Positions 27,568 through 36,754 of a stretch of DNA of 64,000 bases are shown piece by piece; the first letter of the stretch is position 1, and each line of letters starts with the position of its first letter. The translations under genes were made by a program, and so were the position numbers. The notes below the pieces were generated by a model. That model was not told where the DNA came from and made no database searches. It worked only from the letters and a program-made list of their open reading frames with translations. This stretch comes from Micromonospora sp. WMMA1947 (lineage in GTDB: Bacteria > Actinomycetota > Actinomycetes > Mycobacteriales > Micromonosporaceae), in the NCBI RefSeq assembly GCF_027497355.1, contig NZ_CP114909.1, positions 3,739,001 to 3,803,000 on the forward strand, read 5' to 3'.

Positions 27568-28287
27568 TCAGCCGGCCGGTCCGGCAGACCGGCGCCGTTC
27601 GGCCCGCCACCAGCGGTGGATGATCAGCACGCTGGCGATCAGGCCGAGGCTGGCCGGCGCGGCCGCGTACCAGTTGATCGAACCGGGCGTGGTCACCGCC
27701 GCGCCGATCGCCGCGTAGCCGATCGCGGTGGGGGCGGAGGCGATCACGCTGCCGGCCAGGAACGGCGCCACCCGGGCGGCGGTGGTGCCGTAGCCGTAGC
27801 TGACCAGCCCGAACCCGGCGATCGGCAGCAGCCGTACGGTGATCACGCCGAAGACGCTCTGCCGGGCGAACCAGCCGTCGAGGCGGGCCAGCCGGCCCCG
27901 TACCCGCTCGGCGACGAAGTCGCGGCCGAGCACCCGGCCCACAGTGAATCCGATGGCCGCCGCCAGCAACGCCGCGCCGAGCGCGTACGCGGCGCCCTGC
28001 ACCGGGCCGAAGATCGCGCCCGCGGCCAGCGTGACGAACGTCCGCGGCACCAGCGCCACCAGCAGCAGCGCGCCGCCGACCACGGCGGCGGGCGGGCCGT
28101 AGCCGCCGAGCGAGTCGGCGAGCCGGGGCAGGTCGGCCGGGTCCGGCCGGGGCACCAGCAGCAGCGTCACGCCGAACCCGGCGAGCAGCAGGAGAAGCAG
28201 CCCGAACCGGCGCGCCGAGGGCTGCCGCAGCAACCCGGCGAGCCGGCGGGCCACCGGTCGCCGCCCCGGCCGGGCGGCGTCGGTCAC
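27568..28287 (-). CDS. TVP38/TMEM64 (SNARE-associated, DedA-like) membrane protein
   Basis: This 239-residue polytopic protein has five to six hydrophobic helices. It carries a family-like re-entrant segment (LAAGAIFGPVQGAAYALGAAL) and RLLPIAGFGLVSYGYG. TVP38/DedA relatives include lipid scramblases; a role in lipid or undecaprenyl-phosphate flipping is possible given the neighbouring peptidoglycan genes but is not shown. GTG at 28287 overlaps the GatD stop (GTGA), so it is coupled to murT-gatD. Confidence 0.8.
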   Translation of the reverse strand: MTDAARPGRRPVARRLAGLLRQPSARRFGLLLLLLAGFGVTLLLVPRPDPADLPRLADSLGGYGPPAAVVGGALLLVALVPRTFVTLAAGAIFGPVQGAAYALGAALLAAAIGFTVGRVLGRDFVAERVRGRLARLDGWFARQSVFGVITVRLLPIAGFGLVSYGYGTTAARVAPFLAGSVIASAPTAIGYAAIGAAVTTPGSINWYAAAPASLGLIASVLIIHRWWRAERRRSAGPAG

Positions 28288-29006
28288 GGCCTCGGTGCGG
28301 CGGCCACCGCGGTGCGGCGCTCGGAGCGGAGGCGGTCGGCCCAGGTGTCGTCGAGCGGCGGGAGCTGATGGATGCCGGTCGCCCAGCGCAGCAGCAGGTC
28401 CGCCAGGTCGGGGTTGCGCGCCAGCGCCGGCCCGTGCGAGTAGGTGCCGAGCAGCTTGCCCCGCCACGCGCCCTCGGTGGCGCCGTCGTTGCCGACGCCG
28501 GTGGTGACGCGGGCCAGCGGGGACACGCCCGGGCCGAGGTGGGTACGGCCGCCGTGGTTCTCGAACCCGGACAGGTGCGGGATGCCCAGCCGCGGGTCGA
28601 CCTCGCCGGCCAGCTCGCCGACGGCCCGGGTGGGGCCGCGGTCGGAGGAGAGGTCGAGCAGCTCCAGGCCGGCGCACCGGGTGCCCTTGGCGAAGAAGGA
28701 GGTGCCGAGCAGCTGGTAGCCGGCGCAGACGCCGAACACCACCGAACCCTGGGCCACCGCCCGGTGCAGGCCGCCGTCGGCGATCAGGCGCTGGGCGCCG
28801 AGCGCCTGCGGGCCGTCCTCGCCGCCGCCGAGCAGGTAGATGTCGGCGGTGGCGGGCAGCCGCTGGTCGGAGCGGACCTCCAGCACCTCGACCGGCATGC
28901 CGCGCAGCTGGGCCCGGCGGGCCAGGATCAGCGCGTTGCCCCGGTCGCCGTAGGTGGACAGCAGGTCGGGATAGATCCAGACGATGCGCAGGCTCTCAGT
29001 TGACAC
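28284..29006 (-). CDS. gatD: Lipid II isoglutaminyl synthase, glutaminase subunit GatD
   Basis: This 240-residue class I glutamine amidotransferase frees ammonia for the MurT partner, which amidates the D-Glu of lipid II. The nucleophile lies in VVFGVCAGYQLLG (Cys near 94) and the catalytic His in GTYSHGPALARNP (near 190). The N-terminus IVWIYPDLLSTYGDRGNALIL is typical of the CobB/CobQ-like GatD branch. GTG at 29006 overlaps the end of murT by 11 bases, which favours equal production of the two subunits. Confidence 0.9.
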   Translation of the reverse strand: MSTESLRIVWIYPDLLSTYGDRGNALILARRAQLRGMPVEVLEVRSDQRLPATADIYLLGGGEDGPQALGAQRLIADGGLHRAVAQGSVVFGVCAGYQLLGTSFFAKGTRCAGLELLDLSSDRGPTRAVGELAGEVDPRLGIPHLSGFENHGGRTHLGPGVSPLARVTTGVGNDGATEGAWRGKLLGTYSHGPALARNPDLADLLLRWATGIHQLPPLDDTWADRLRSERRTAVAAAPRP

Positions 29007-30258
29007 GGTCCAGCTCCGCTCGGATGTCCTGGAAGGCGGTGTAGTTGGCGATGACCTCCAGCCGGCCCGGCGGGACCGCGCGGACGGCCTCGTCGAAGCT
29101 GCGGACGTGCTGGAACGGCACGCCGTTGACCTCCAGCCGCACCGCCAGGTCGTACGCCCGGTCGCCGGTGATCAGCACCTGCCGGCCGTTCAGCGGGGAG
29201 AAGTCCACGTCGAACAGCCAGGAGGTGTCCAGCCCGTCGGGGTCGCGGGCGTTGATGGACAGCAGTGTCGGCGCGACGTCGGCCATGTCGAACGCCTCCA
29301 GCCAGCTCGCCGGGTTCTTCGCCAGCAGCAGCCGGATGTTGCGCCCGTCGCGGTCCACCTGGGCGTAGCGGCCGGCCACCGAGGTCACCGTGCCGAGCCG
29401 GGACACCGCGTCCACCGGGCGTACGCCGAACTCGGCGGCGACGGCCAGGGCGGTGGCCGCGTTGCCGAGGTTGACCTTGCCGGGGAGCTGCAGCTGGATC
29501 TTGTGCCAGGCGCCGGTGGGGTCGAGCACACCGTCGTCCTCGACGGTCCAGTTCGGCTCGGGGCGGCGCAGCGGGCAGCCGGTGCACCACCACTGCTCGC
29601 CGGAGCGCTGGATGGTGGAGCCGCACTCGGGGCAGACCCAGGAGTCGTCGTGCCAGCGCTGCCCGGCGCTGAACCAGGTGACGTGCGGCGGCACGTGGCC
29701 CTGGGCCGGGTCGGCCGGCGGGCACGCGGCCCACACCACCATCGGGTCGTCGGCGTTGGCGACCACCCGTACCCGCGGGTGCCGGACCAGGGCGGCGCGC
29801 CAGAGCTGCGCCATCATGGCGACCTCCTTGGCGCGGTCGAGCTGGTCGCGGGAGAGGTTGAGCAGCGCCACCACGTGCGGCTCGGTCGCCTCCAGCACCT
29901 GGGCGAGGTAGTGCTCGTCCACCTCCAGCACCGCGTACGGGGTGCTGCCGGCCTTTGCGAGCGCCGAGGTGTGGCCGGTGGGCATGTTCGCGCCGAAGGA
30001 GTTGGTGGCGACCCGGCCGAGCACGCCGACCGCGGCGGTGGTGAGCCGGGTGGTGGTGGTCTTGCCGTTGGTGCCGGACACCAGGGCGATGGCGCGCCCG
30101 GCCGAAAGGTGGGCGAGCAGGTCCGGGTCGATCTTGAGGCCGATCCAGCCGCCGATCACCGAGCCGTCGCCACGGCCCGCAGCCCGCGACAGCGCCGCGG
30201 CGGTGCGCGACACGGAGCTGGCCACCTTTGCCCGCAAGGGCATCTTCGCGTCCGTCAC
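28996..30258 (-). CDS. murT: Lipid II isoglutaminyl synthase, Mur ligase subunit MurT
   Basis: This 420-residue Mur-ligase-like protein has a P-loop [20 protein letters not shown] near residue 60, a four-cysteine zinc ribbon (CPECG and CTGC, about 205-226) characteristic of MurT, and the [16 protein letters not shown] segment of the C-terminal domain. With GatD it converts D-isoglutamate to D-isoglutamine in the stem peptide. GTG at 30258 is favoured over the ATG at 30243 because TAACCT sits seven bases upstream and neither start has a Shine-Dalgarno. Confidence 0.9.
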   Translation of the reverse strand: MTDAKMPLRAKVASSVSRTAAALSRAAGRGDGSVIGGWIGLKIDPDLLAHLSAGRAIALVSGTNGKTTTTRLTTAAVGVLGRVATNSFGANMPTGHTSALAKAGSTPYAVLEVDEHYLAQVLEATEPHVVALLNLSRDQLDRAKEVAMMAQLWRAALVRHPRVRVVANADDPMVVWAACPPADPAQGHVPPHVTWFSAGQRWHDDSWVCPECGSTIQRSGEQWWCTGCPLRRPEPNWTVEDDGVLDPTGAWHKIQLQLPGKVNLGNAATALAVAAEFGVRPVDAVSRLGTVTSVAGRYAQVDRDGRNIRLLLAKNPASWLEAFDMADVAPTLLSINARDPDGLDTSWLFDVDFSPLNGRQVLITGDRAYDLAVRLEVNGVPFQHVRSFDEAVRAVPPGRLEVIANYTAFQDIRAELDRVN

Positions 30259-30265
30259 GCGAGCG

Positions 30266-30271
30266 AGGTTA
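30266..30271 (-). promoter_or_regulatory. murT: -10 element of murT-gatD-TVP38, leaderless
   Basis: On the minus strand TAACCT precedes the GTG at 30258 by seven bases. No Shine-Dalgarno is present, which fits a leaderless mRNA. Confidence 0.45.
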
Positions 30272-30488
30272 CCGGACCACCACCTCCGCCAGATCGCGGC
30301 CGAGGGCGAACCGTTCGGCCGGGGAGGGCCCGGCGGACGGCCGGAGCGCGCGGGGCCGGACGGTGGCGGTCGATGTCGGGTAGCGGACGCTGCGCGGCCC
30401 TCCCCACCCCCTCCACTCCGCCCCACCCGCGTTGACGTGCGGTTTTGCGCGCGGAAACGCCACGCCACGCGGGCGAATCTGGTTGCAG
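30272..30488. other. Divergent spacer between murT and mraZ
   Basis: This part of the 340-base gap has no recognisable gene. It is GC-rich with several CCGGCC-type inverted repeats. A TTGACG near 30432 could be a second -35, but I found no matching -10. The mraZ promoter follows at 30483. Confidence 0.4.
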
Positions 30489-30514
30489 GTGGAGGGAAGT
30501 GGAGTAGAGTGGGG
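30483..30514 (+). promoter_or_regulatory. mraZ: mraZ promoter with three MraZ-type boxes
   Basis: Three GTGGRG repeats at 30489-30494, 30499-30504 and 30509-30514 have an exact ten-base period, matching the direct repeats that MraZ binds in front of dcw operons. TTGCAG (30483-30488) and TAGAGT (30505-30510) give a plausible -35/-10 with a 16-base spacer, so bound MraZ would cover the promoter. This predicts autorepression of the cluster. Confidence 0.7.
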
Positions 30515-30598
30515 CGCGATGGTGAGGCCGGGAGGGCCACACCGGCCCGGGGGGTCAGCGGCGCCGCGAACGCCGCTCAGGGCGAGGGGGTTGGGCCG

Positions 30599-31030
30599 AT
30601 GTTCCTCGGCACCCACACTCCGCGCCTGGACGACAAAGGCCGGTTGATCCTTCCGGCGAAGTTCCGGGACGAACTGGCGGGGGGTGTCGTGATCACCAAA
30701 GGGCAGGAGCGCTGCCTCTACGTCTTCCCGATGCCCGAGTTCCAGCGGATCGCCGACCAGTTGCGCGCGCAGCCGATGACGAGCAAGGCGGCCCGGGCCT
30801 ACAGCCGGGTCTTCTTCGCCAGCGCGCACGACGAGGTGCCGGACAAGCAGGGCCGGGTCACCATTCCCGGCCACCTGCGGTCGTACGCGGCACTGGACCG
30901 GGATCTGGTCGTGATCGGAGCGAGCACCCGGGTGGAGATCTGGGACAAGGCGGCCTGGGAGGCCTACCTCGCGGAGAGCGAAGACGACTTCGCCGACATC
31001 GAGGAGGGGGTGCTGCCCGGCGGTCTGTAG
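30599..31030 (+). CDS. mraZ: Transcriptional regulator MraZ
   Basis: This 143-residue protein contains two AbrB-like MraZ repeats: [20 protein letters not shown] with a first DxKGR, and [20 protein letters not shown] with the second. MraZ forms a ring-shaped DNA-binding oligomer and represses its own operon in several bacteria. ATG at 30599 follows GGCGAGGGGG. The boxes at 30489-30514 lie about 85 bases upstream. Confidence 0.93.
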   Translation: MFLGTHTPRLDDKGRLILPAKFRDELAGGVVITKGQERCLYVFPMPEFQRIADQLRAQPMTSKAARAYSRVFFASAHDEVPDKQGRVTIPGHLRSYAALDRDLVVIGASTRVEIWDKAAWEAYLAESEDDFADIEEGVLPGGL

Positions 31031-31079
31031 GGCGTGACGGCGCCCGACGTACTGCGAGATCTCCAGCCGCTTTCGAGTT

Positions 31080-31105
31080 CCTGGCACCCCTTCCCCGGTG
31101 CCAGG
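31080..31105 (+). ncRNA. mraW RNA motif hairpin upstream of rsmH
   Basis: A perfect nine-base stem (CCTGGCACC, 31080-31088, with 31097-31105) carries the eight-base loop CCTTCCCC. It sits between mraZ and rsmH (mraW). Position, stem and pyrimidine-rich loop agree with what I recall of the actinobacterial mraW RNA motif found by comparative genomics; the exact consensus is from memory. It is probably a cis-acting leader element acting on rsmH and the genes behind it. Confidence 0.65.
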
Positions 31106-31234
31106 CGCACGATCCGACACGGAGGGCCGCGGCCTCCGGCGGGCGGGAGCGGATGGGGATCTGGCGGTATGGCGAGGCGTCGTGGCGACGACAGACACGT
31201 GACGGAACGGTTGGCGAACGGGGTGGGGGTCGAG

Positions 31235-32344
31235 ATGGGGGAGCTACGCGGCACGCACGTGCCGGTGCTGCTCGAGCGGTGTCTCGAGCTGCTGGCCCCC
31301 GCACTGGGCCGGCCCGGTCGCACCGTCCACGTCGACGCCACGCTCGGCCTGGCCGGGCACGCCGAGGCGGTGCTCACGGCGCATCCGGACACGGTGCTGA
31401 TCGGCCTGGACCGGGACACCGAGGCGCTCGCCCACGCGCGGGTCCGCCTGGCCCGGTTCGCCGACCGGATCCACCTGGAGCACGCCGTCTACGACGAGCT
31501 GCCCGAGGTGCTCGACCGGCTCGGTTACCCGGCGATCGACGGGGTGCTGTTCGACCTCGGCGTCTCGTCCCTGCAACTGGACGCGCCCGACCGCGGGTTC
31601 GCCTACGCGCAGGACGCGCCGCTGGACATGCGGATGGACCAGACCCGGGGGGTGACCGCCGAGGAGGTGGTCAACACCTACTCCCACCCGGACCTGGCCC
31701 GCCTGCTGCGGGTGTACGGCGAGGAGAAGTTCGCCGGGAAGATCGCCTCGGCGATCATCCGGGAACGGGAGCGCACCCGGATCACCTCCTCGGCCCGGCT
31801 GGCCGAGCTGGTGCGGGACGCCATTCCCGCACCCGCCCGACGAACCGGTGGACACCCGGCAAAGAGAACGTTTCAGGCTTTACGGATCGAGGTAAACAGA
31901 GAACTGGCAGCGCTGGAGACGGCGCTGCCGGCTGCTCTGGACAAGCTCACAGTGGGCGGCCGCATGGTGGTCCTGTCCTACCACTCGCTGGAGGACCGGC
32001 TCACCAAGCAGGCGCTCGCCGACCGGGTCCGCAGTAAGGGCCCGATCGACCTCCCGGTCGAACTGCCCGGGTCGGGCCCGACGTTCCGGCTGTTGAGCCG
32101 GGGCGCCGAGCTGCCCGGGGAGGCGGAGGTGGCCGCGAACCCGCGTGCCGCCTCGGTGCGGCTGCGTGCCGCCGAACGCCTCGACCCGGAGGCGACCCGG
32201 CAGGGGCGTACCGACCGCGAACGGTACCGCCGCCGGGTGAAGGCGATGCACCAACCGGGGACGGGGTCACCGGGGTCCGGCGAGGACCCGCGGTCGGCCC
32301 CGGGGGACGCGAACGGGACGGACGAGGAGGGGGAGGGGACATGA
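31235..32344 (+). CDS. rsmH: 16S rRNA m4C1402 methyltransferase RsmH (MraW)
   Basis: This 369-residue SAM methyltransferase methylates N4 of C1402 in 16S r[16 protein letters not shown] opens the protein, [15 protein letters not shown] is motif I, and [19 protein letters not shown] plus the later [12 protein letters not shown] are family signatures. ATG at 31235 has GGTGGGGGT upstream; GTG at 31223 or 31199 are possible alternatives. The stop overlaps the ftsL-like start (ATGA). Codons 209-225 use rare codons including a TTA (31880-31882), unlike the rest of the gene. Confidence 0.92.
   Translation: MGELRGTHVPVLLERCLELLAPALGRPGRTVHVDATLGLAGHAEAVLTAHPDTVLIGLDRDTEALAHARVRLARFADRIHLEHAVYDELPEVLDRLGYPAIDGVLFDLGVSSLQLDAPDRGFAYAQDAPLDMRMDQTRGVTAEEVVNTYSHPDLARLLRVYGEEKFAGKIASAIIRERERTRITSSARLAELVRDAIPAPARRTGGHPAKRTFQALRIEVNRELAALETALPAALDKLTVGGRMVVLSYHSLEDRLTKQALADRVRSKGPIDLPVELPGSGPTFRLLSRGAELPGEAEVAANPRAASVRLRAAERLDPEATRQGRTDRERYRRRVKAMHQPGTGSPGSGEDPRSAPGDANGTDEEGEGT
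31859..31909 (+). other. Codon-anomalous block with a TTA codon inside rsmH
   Basis: Over 17 codons encoding [17 protein letters not shown] the gene switches to AGA (twice), TTT, TTA, GTA, GAA and GCA, whereas flanking codons are almost all G/C-ending. The amino acids are conserved in RsmH, so the frame is real, but the base composition is not that of its neighbours. Confidence 0.7.
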
Positions 32345-32922
32345 ACGTCGAGAAGCGCGACGGCCGGGGAGCCGTCGGGCAGCGCGCACCGCGGTCGGGG
32401 GGCCGGACCGCGGCGCAGCGCACCACGCGGGACACGACGGCGGCCGACCGCCGGGAGACCACTCGTGCCCGGGGGGCGCGCGAGTTCCCGACGCAGGGCA
32501 GCGCCGCCCTGCGGCCGGCCGAGCGCACCCGGGTCACCGGTGCGCCCACGCCGCGCCTGCGGGTCGCCCCGCCGGCGCCGATCCGAGTGCCCCGCGCCCC
32601 GTTCGTCGCGCTGATCCTGGTGCTGGTGGTCGGTGGGGTGCTGGGCATCCTGGCGGTCAACACGAAGATCAACGAGAACGCGTTCAAGCTGGAGAAGCTC
32701 CAGCAGCAGCAGGCCAAGCTGGACGTGGACGAGCAGGAGCTGAAGAAGGAGATCGCCAAGCAGGAGGCGCCCGGCAACCTGACCGCCAACGCCCGGCGGC
32801 TCGGCCTGGTCGAGTCCGAGGACCCGGCGTACATCCGGCTGCCGGACGGGCAGACCATCGGGGTGCCGCACCCCGCGCAGGGCGCTCCGTCGGTCACCAG
32901 CCAGCAGGGCAACGGAGGCTGA
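32341..32922 (+). CDS. ftsL: FtsL-like division protein
   Basis: The 193-residue protein has a disordered basic cytoplasmic region (about 1-80), one membrane helix ([20 protein letters not shown], about 87-106) and a short extracytoplasmic coiled coil rich in Gln/Lys/Glu ([20 protein letters not shown]). That layout and the slot between rsmH and ftsI identify the FtsL/septum-formation-initiator type protein, which joins FtsQ and FtsB at the septum. ATGA overlap with rsmH fixes the start. Sequence identity to FtsL is weak, so the name rests on topology and position. Confidence 0.75.
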   Translation: MNVEKRDGRGAVGQRAPRSGGRTAAQRTTRDTTAADRRETTRARGAREFPTQGSAALRPAERTRVTGAPTPRLRVAPPAPIRVPRAPFVALILVLVVGGVLGILAVNTKINENAFKLEKLQQQQAKLDVDEQELKKEIAKQEAPGNLTANARRLGLVESEDPAYIRLPDGQTIGVPHPAQGAPSVTSQQGNGG

Positions 32923-32925
32923 GTC

Positions 32926-35139
32926 GTGCCGCCGAGATCGGATGATCCGCGCCGGGACGCCACGGGCTCCCGGCGCGGCTCGTCGCGGGGGTCGGAGCCG
33001 CGCGAGCCGGGCCTCGGGGGGATCTCCGACGCCCGGGCGTACACCCCGCGCGGCCGGACCGTGCGCGAGGGCGGCGGCGCCGAGCAACGGCGTACCCCCC
33101 GCAGCAACCGGTCCGGCGACCCGTTCCGGCCCGCGTTGCAGGTGCTCGACGGTGGCCGGGCCGGGCGTGCCGGCACGCGGGAGCCCGCGACCGACGGCGC
33201 CCGGGCCGGCCGCCGGTCCACCGCCGCGGGCGGCCGGGCCGGCGTGGTGCGGACCGTCTCGTCCCGGCCGGTGCGGGAGCCGTTCGACGACGAGGAGGAC
33301 GCGCCGCCGCCACGCCGCCGGTCCCAGCCGCGCCGCCCGGATGCGCAGCCCCGCCGGCCGGTCCGCAAGCCGCGCCGGCCGCCGCGACTCGGTGACCCGC
33401 GCCGGCGCCTGCGGCTCGGCACGGTGCTGGCGCTGGCGTTGTTCGCCAGCATCGGCGTGCGGCTGGTCTACCTCCAGACCGTGGACACCCCGGCGTACGC
33501 CGACGGTGGCCTGCCCAACCGGCTCGCCGTGGTCGAGCTGCCGGCCCCGCGCGGGGCGATCCTCGACCGCGACGGCGAGCCGCTGGCGCACAGCGTCGAG
33601 GCCCGGTACGTGTTCGCCGACCCGACCCGGGTCAAGGACCGGTTCGCCACCGCGCGCCTGCTCTCCCCGCTGCTCGGCGTGCCCGTGTCCGACCTGGCCG
33701 AGAAGATGCGCAAGCGCACCCTGCCCGGCACCGACACCCCGTTGCAGTTCGTCTACCTGGCCCGCGGTGTGGAGATCGCCACCGCCAAGCGGATCATGGC
33801 GCTCGACCTGGCCGGCATCAACGTGCACCGCGACGAGCGGCGCGAGGTGCCCGGCGGTGACCTGGCCGCCAACCTGATCGGCTTCGTCAGCCAGGACATG
33901 AACGGCCTGGAGGGGCTGGAGGCCAAGTACGACGACGTGCTGCGCGGGCAGGCCGGCAAGCGGACCTACGAGGTGGGCCTCGGTGACCTGGCCGCGCCCA
34001 TCCCGGGCGGCTACAGCCGCACCACCCAGCCGCAGCCGGGTAGCTCGCTGAAGCTCACCGTCGACCGGGACCTGCAGTTCATGACGCAGCGGATCCTGGC
34101 CAAGCAGACGGCCAAGGTGAAGGGCAGCGTCGGCGCCGCGGTGATCATCGAGGTGCCGAGCGGCGAGGTGCTGGCGCAGGCCAGCCAGCCGACGTACGAC
34201 GCGGCCAACCCCACGAAGGTCGCCTCGCCGTCGGACCGGGACGACGCGGCCACCACGTTCGTCGTCGACCCGGGCTCGATCCACAAGGCGATCACCTTCG
34301 GCGCCGCGCTCCAGGAGGGCGTGATCACCCCGGACACCGCGTTCCCGGTCGCCAACACGATCGACAGGGGCGGGGTCACCTTCCGCGACACCCACCCGGT
34401 CGACGGCCGCACCATGAGCATCCCCGGCATGCTCGCCTTCTCCTCGAACGTCGGCACCATCGAGATCGGCGAGAAGCTCGGCAAGGAACGGCTCTTCGAC
34501 TACCAGAAGCGGTTCGGGCTGGGCCAGGTGACGGGCGAGGGCATGCCGGGCGAGGCGGCCGGACGGCTGCTGCCGCCCGACCAGTGGAGCGGCTCGGCGT
34601 ACGGGTCGGTGCCGATCGGGCACAGCGTGGACGCCACGCCGCTGCAGATGGCCGCCGCGTACGCCACCATCGCCAACAACGGCACGTACGTGCAGCCGCA
34701 CCTGGTCAAGGAGACGATCGGCGCGGACGGCGAGCGCAGCCCCGCCGCCGCGCCCACCACGCGCTCGGTGCTCAGCCCGGCCAACGCGGCGGCGCTGCGC
34801 CGGATGATGGAGGCGGTCACCACCGTCGACGGCCCGGACGGTCAGGCGACCGGGCTGGCCGCGGCCGTGCCCGGCTACCGGGTGGCCGGCAAGACCGGCA
34901 CCGGCCTGCGCTACGACGGCGGCAAGCAGCAGCCCGGCGAGGTCGGCTCGTTCATCGGCATGGCACCGGCGGAGAACCCCCGGTACGTGGTGGCGGTGTT
35001 CGTGTGGAGCCCCGGCGGCGGGGGCGGCGCGGTCGCCGCGCCCGCGTTCCGGGAGATGATGGGCTTCACTCTCCGCCACTACCGGGTGCCGCCGTCGCTG
35101 ACCAACAAGTCCCCGAAGTTCGAGGTCTTTCCGCGCTGA
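32926..35139 (+). CDS. ftsI: Septal peptidoglycan transpeptidase FtsI (class B PBP)
   Basis: The 737-residue protein crosslinks septal peptidoglycan. A long disordered, Arg/Pro-rich cytoplasmic head (about 1-155) precedes one membrane helix (LGTVLALALFASIGVRLVYL), a pedestal domain (APRGAILDRDGEPLAHS), and the transpeptidase domain with SxxK as SIHK near 450, SSN near 505 and KTG as GKTGTG near 655. The head is longer than in E. coli PBP3. GTG at 32926 follows the ftsL stop by three bases. Confidence 0.92.
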   Translation: MPPRSDDPRRDATGSRRGSSRGSEPREPGLGGISDARAYTPRGRTVREGGGAEQRRTPRSNRSGDPFRPALQVLDGGRAGRAGTREPATDGARAGRRSTAAGGRAGVVRTVSSRPVREPFDDEEDAPPPRRRSQPRRPDAQPRRPVRKPRRPPRLGDPRRRLRLGTVLALALFASIGVRLVYLQTVDTPAYADGGLPNRLAVVELPAPRGAILDRDGEPLAHSVEARYVFADPTRVKDRFATARLLSPLLGVPVSDLAEKMRKRTLPGTDTPLQFVYLARGVEIATAKRIMALDLAGINVHRDERREVPGGDLAANLIGFVSQDMNGLEGLEAKYDDVLRGQAGKRTYEVGLGDLAAPIPGGYSRTTQPQPGSSLKLTVDRDLQFMTQRILAKQTAKVKGSVGAAVIIEVPSGEVLAQASQPTYDAANPTKVASPSDRDDAATTFVVDPGSIHKAITFGAALQEGVITPDTAFPVANTIDRGGVTFRDTHPVDGRTMSIPGMLAFSSNVGTIEIGEKLGKERLFDYQKRFGLGQVTGEGMPGEAAGRLLPPDQWSGSAYGSVPIGHSVDATPLQMAAAYATIANNGTYVQPHLVKETIGADGERSPAAAPTTRSVLSPANAAALRRMMEAVTTVDGPDGQATGLAAAVPGYRVAGKTGTGLRYDGGKQQPGEVGSFIGMAPAENPRYVVAVFVWSPGGGGGAVAAPAFREMMGFTLRHYRVPPSLTNKSPKFEVFPR

Positions 35140-35216
35140 GCGGGGGTGGCGGGACATCATCGGTGAGTGGCGACGAACCACCGGGGCGGCTGTGCGGTCG
35201 GAACCGGACGACCGGG

Positions 35217-35222
35217 TAGGGT
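35217..35222 (+). promoter_or_regulatory. murE: -10 element upstream of murE
   Basis: TAGGGT lies eight bases before the GTG of murE, which has no Shine-Dalgarno. This suggests a second transcription start within the dcw cluster. Confidence 0.4.
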
Positions 35223-35230
35223 CTGACGCC

Positions 35231-36754
35231 GTGCCCGGCAATCCACGTCCCACAACCGTGCGTCCCGTACGGCTCGGCGACCTCGCCGCCCGCGTCGCGG
35301 CGACCCCGCCGGAGGAGGCCGCCGAACTGGCCGTCACCGGCGTGACCCACGCCAGCCAGGAGGTACGCCCCGGCGACCTGTACGCCGCCCTTCCCGGTGC
35401 CCGGCGCCACGGCGCGGAGTTCGCCGCCGCCGCGGCGGCGGCGGGCGCGGTGGCCCTGCTGACCGACCCGGCCGGCGTGGCGCTGGCCGCCGGGACCGGC
35501 CTTCCCGTGCTCGTCGTCGACGACCCGCGCGACGCGCTCGGCGAGGTGGCCGCGACCGTCTACGGCGACCCGACCGCCGGACTGACGGTGATCGGGGTGA
35601 CCGGCACCGCCGGCAAGACCTCCACCAGCTACCTGGTCGAGTCGGGACTGCGCGCCGCCGGGCACGTCACCGGGCTGATCGGCACCGTGGAGACCCGCCT
35701 CGGCGACCTGGTGATCGACAGCGTCCGGACCACCCCGGAGGCCACCGACCTGCACGCCATGCTCGCGGTGGCCCGTGAACACGGGGTGGACACCGTGGTG
35801 ATGGAGGTGTCCAGCCACGCCCTCGCCATGGGCCGGGTCGGCGGCGTCCGGTTCGACGTCGGCGGCTACACCAACTTCGGCTCCGACCACCTGGACTTCC
35901 ACGCCGACGAGGCGGACTACTTCGCGGCCAAGGCCAAGCTGTTCGACGGCCGCTGCCGGGTCGAGGTGCTCAACCACGACGACCCCGCGTTGCGCCCGCT
36001 GCACAAGCCGGGCACCGTCACCTACTCGGCGGCCGGCGACGCCGGTGCGACCTGGTGGGCCGACGGGATCGACGGCGAGGGCTACGCGCAGCGGTTCACG
36101 CTGCACGGGCCGGACGGGCTGACGCTCCCGACCGGCGTGGCGCTGCCCGGCCGGCACAACGTGGCGAACGCGCTGCTGGCGGTCGCCCTGCTGGTCGCCG
36201 TCGGAGTGGACCCGGAGACCGCGGCGCGCGGCGTGGCCGCCTGCGGCGGTGTGCCCGGCCGGCTGGAACTGGTCAGCGGCGACGCCCCGGTACGCGGGGT
36301 GGTCGACTACGCGCACAAGGCCAACGCGATCGAGGCGGTCCTGACCGCGCTGCGCGGCCTGACCGAGGGCCGGCTGATCTGCGTGCTGGGCGCCGGCGGC
36401 GACCGGGACCGGGGCAAGCGGCCGGTGATGGGCGGCGTGGCCGCGCGCGGCGCCGACGTGGTGCTGGTGACCGACGACAACCCGCGGACCGAGGACCCGG
36501 CCGCGATCCGGGCCGAGGTGCTGGCCGGCGCGTACGCCGCCGCGACCCCGGCCCGCGTCATCGAGGTGCCCGGGCGGCGGGCGGCGATCGAGGAGGCGGT
36601 CCGGGTGGCCGAACCGGGTGACGTGGTGGCGGTGCTGGGCAAGGGCCAGGAACGCGGCCAGGAGATCGGCGGCGAGGTGCTGCCGTTCGACGACCGGGTG
36701 GAGCTGGCGACGGCGCTGCGCGCCCGCTTCGGTGACCTGGTGGGTCAGCGGTGA
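35231..36754 (+). CDS. murE: UDP-MurNAc-tripeptide synthetase MurE
   Basis: This 507-residue Mur ligase adds the third stem-peptide residue to UDP-MurNAc-L-Ala-D-Glu. The P-loop is TVIGVTGTAGKTSTSYLVE (near 120-138), the second domain has VVMEVSSHALAMGRV and GSDHLDFHADEADYF, and the C-terminal domain has DDNPRTEDP near 416. DNPR with an acidic following segment is the signature for meso-diaminopimelate specificity, which fits a DAP-type cell wall. GTG at 35231 is chosen from the -10 spacing; the stop overlaps murF (GTGA). Confidence 0.94.
   Translation: MPGNPRPTTVRPVRLGDLAARVAATPPEEAAELAVTGVTHASQEVRPGDLYAALPGARRHGAEFAAAAAAAGAVALLTDPAGVALAAGTGLPVLVVDDPRDALGEVAATVYGDPTAGLTVIGVTGTAGKTSTSYLVESGLRAAGHVTGLIGTVETRLGDLVIDSVRTTPEATDLHAMLAVAREHGVDTVVMEVSSHALAMGRVGGVRFDVGGYTNFGSDHLDFHADEADYFAAKAKLFDGRCRVEVLNHDDPALRPLHKPGTVTYSAAGDAGATWWADGIDGEGYAQRFTLHGPDGLTLPTGVALPGRHNVANALLAVALLVAVGVDPETAARGVAACGGVPGRLELVSGDAPVRGVVDYAHKANAIEAVLTALRGLTEGRLICVLGAGGDRDRGKRPVMGGVAARGADVVLVTDDNPRTEDPAAIRAEVLAGAYAAATPARVIEVPGRRAAIEEAVRVAEPGDVVAVLGKGQERGQEIGGEVLPFDDRVELATALRARFGDLVGQR

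Noticed and set aside
31978..35337. A 1119-codon minus-strand frame across rsmH, ftsL and ftsI
   Set aside because: Shadow of the dcw genes; composition is typical of antisense frames in high-GC DNA.
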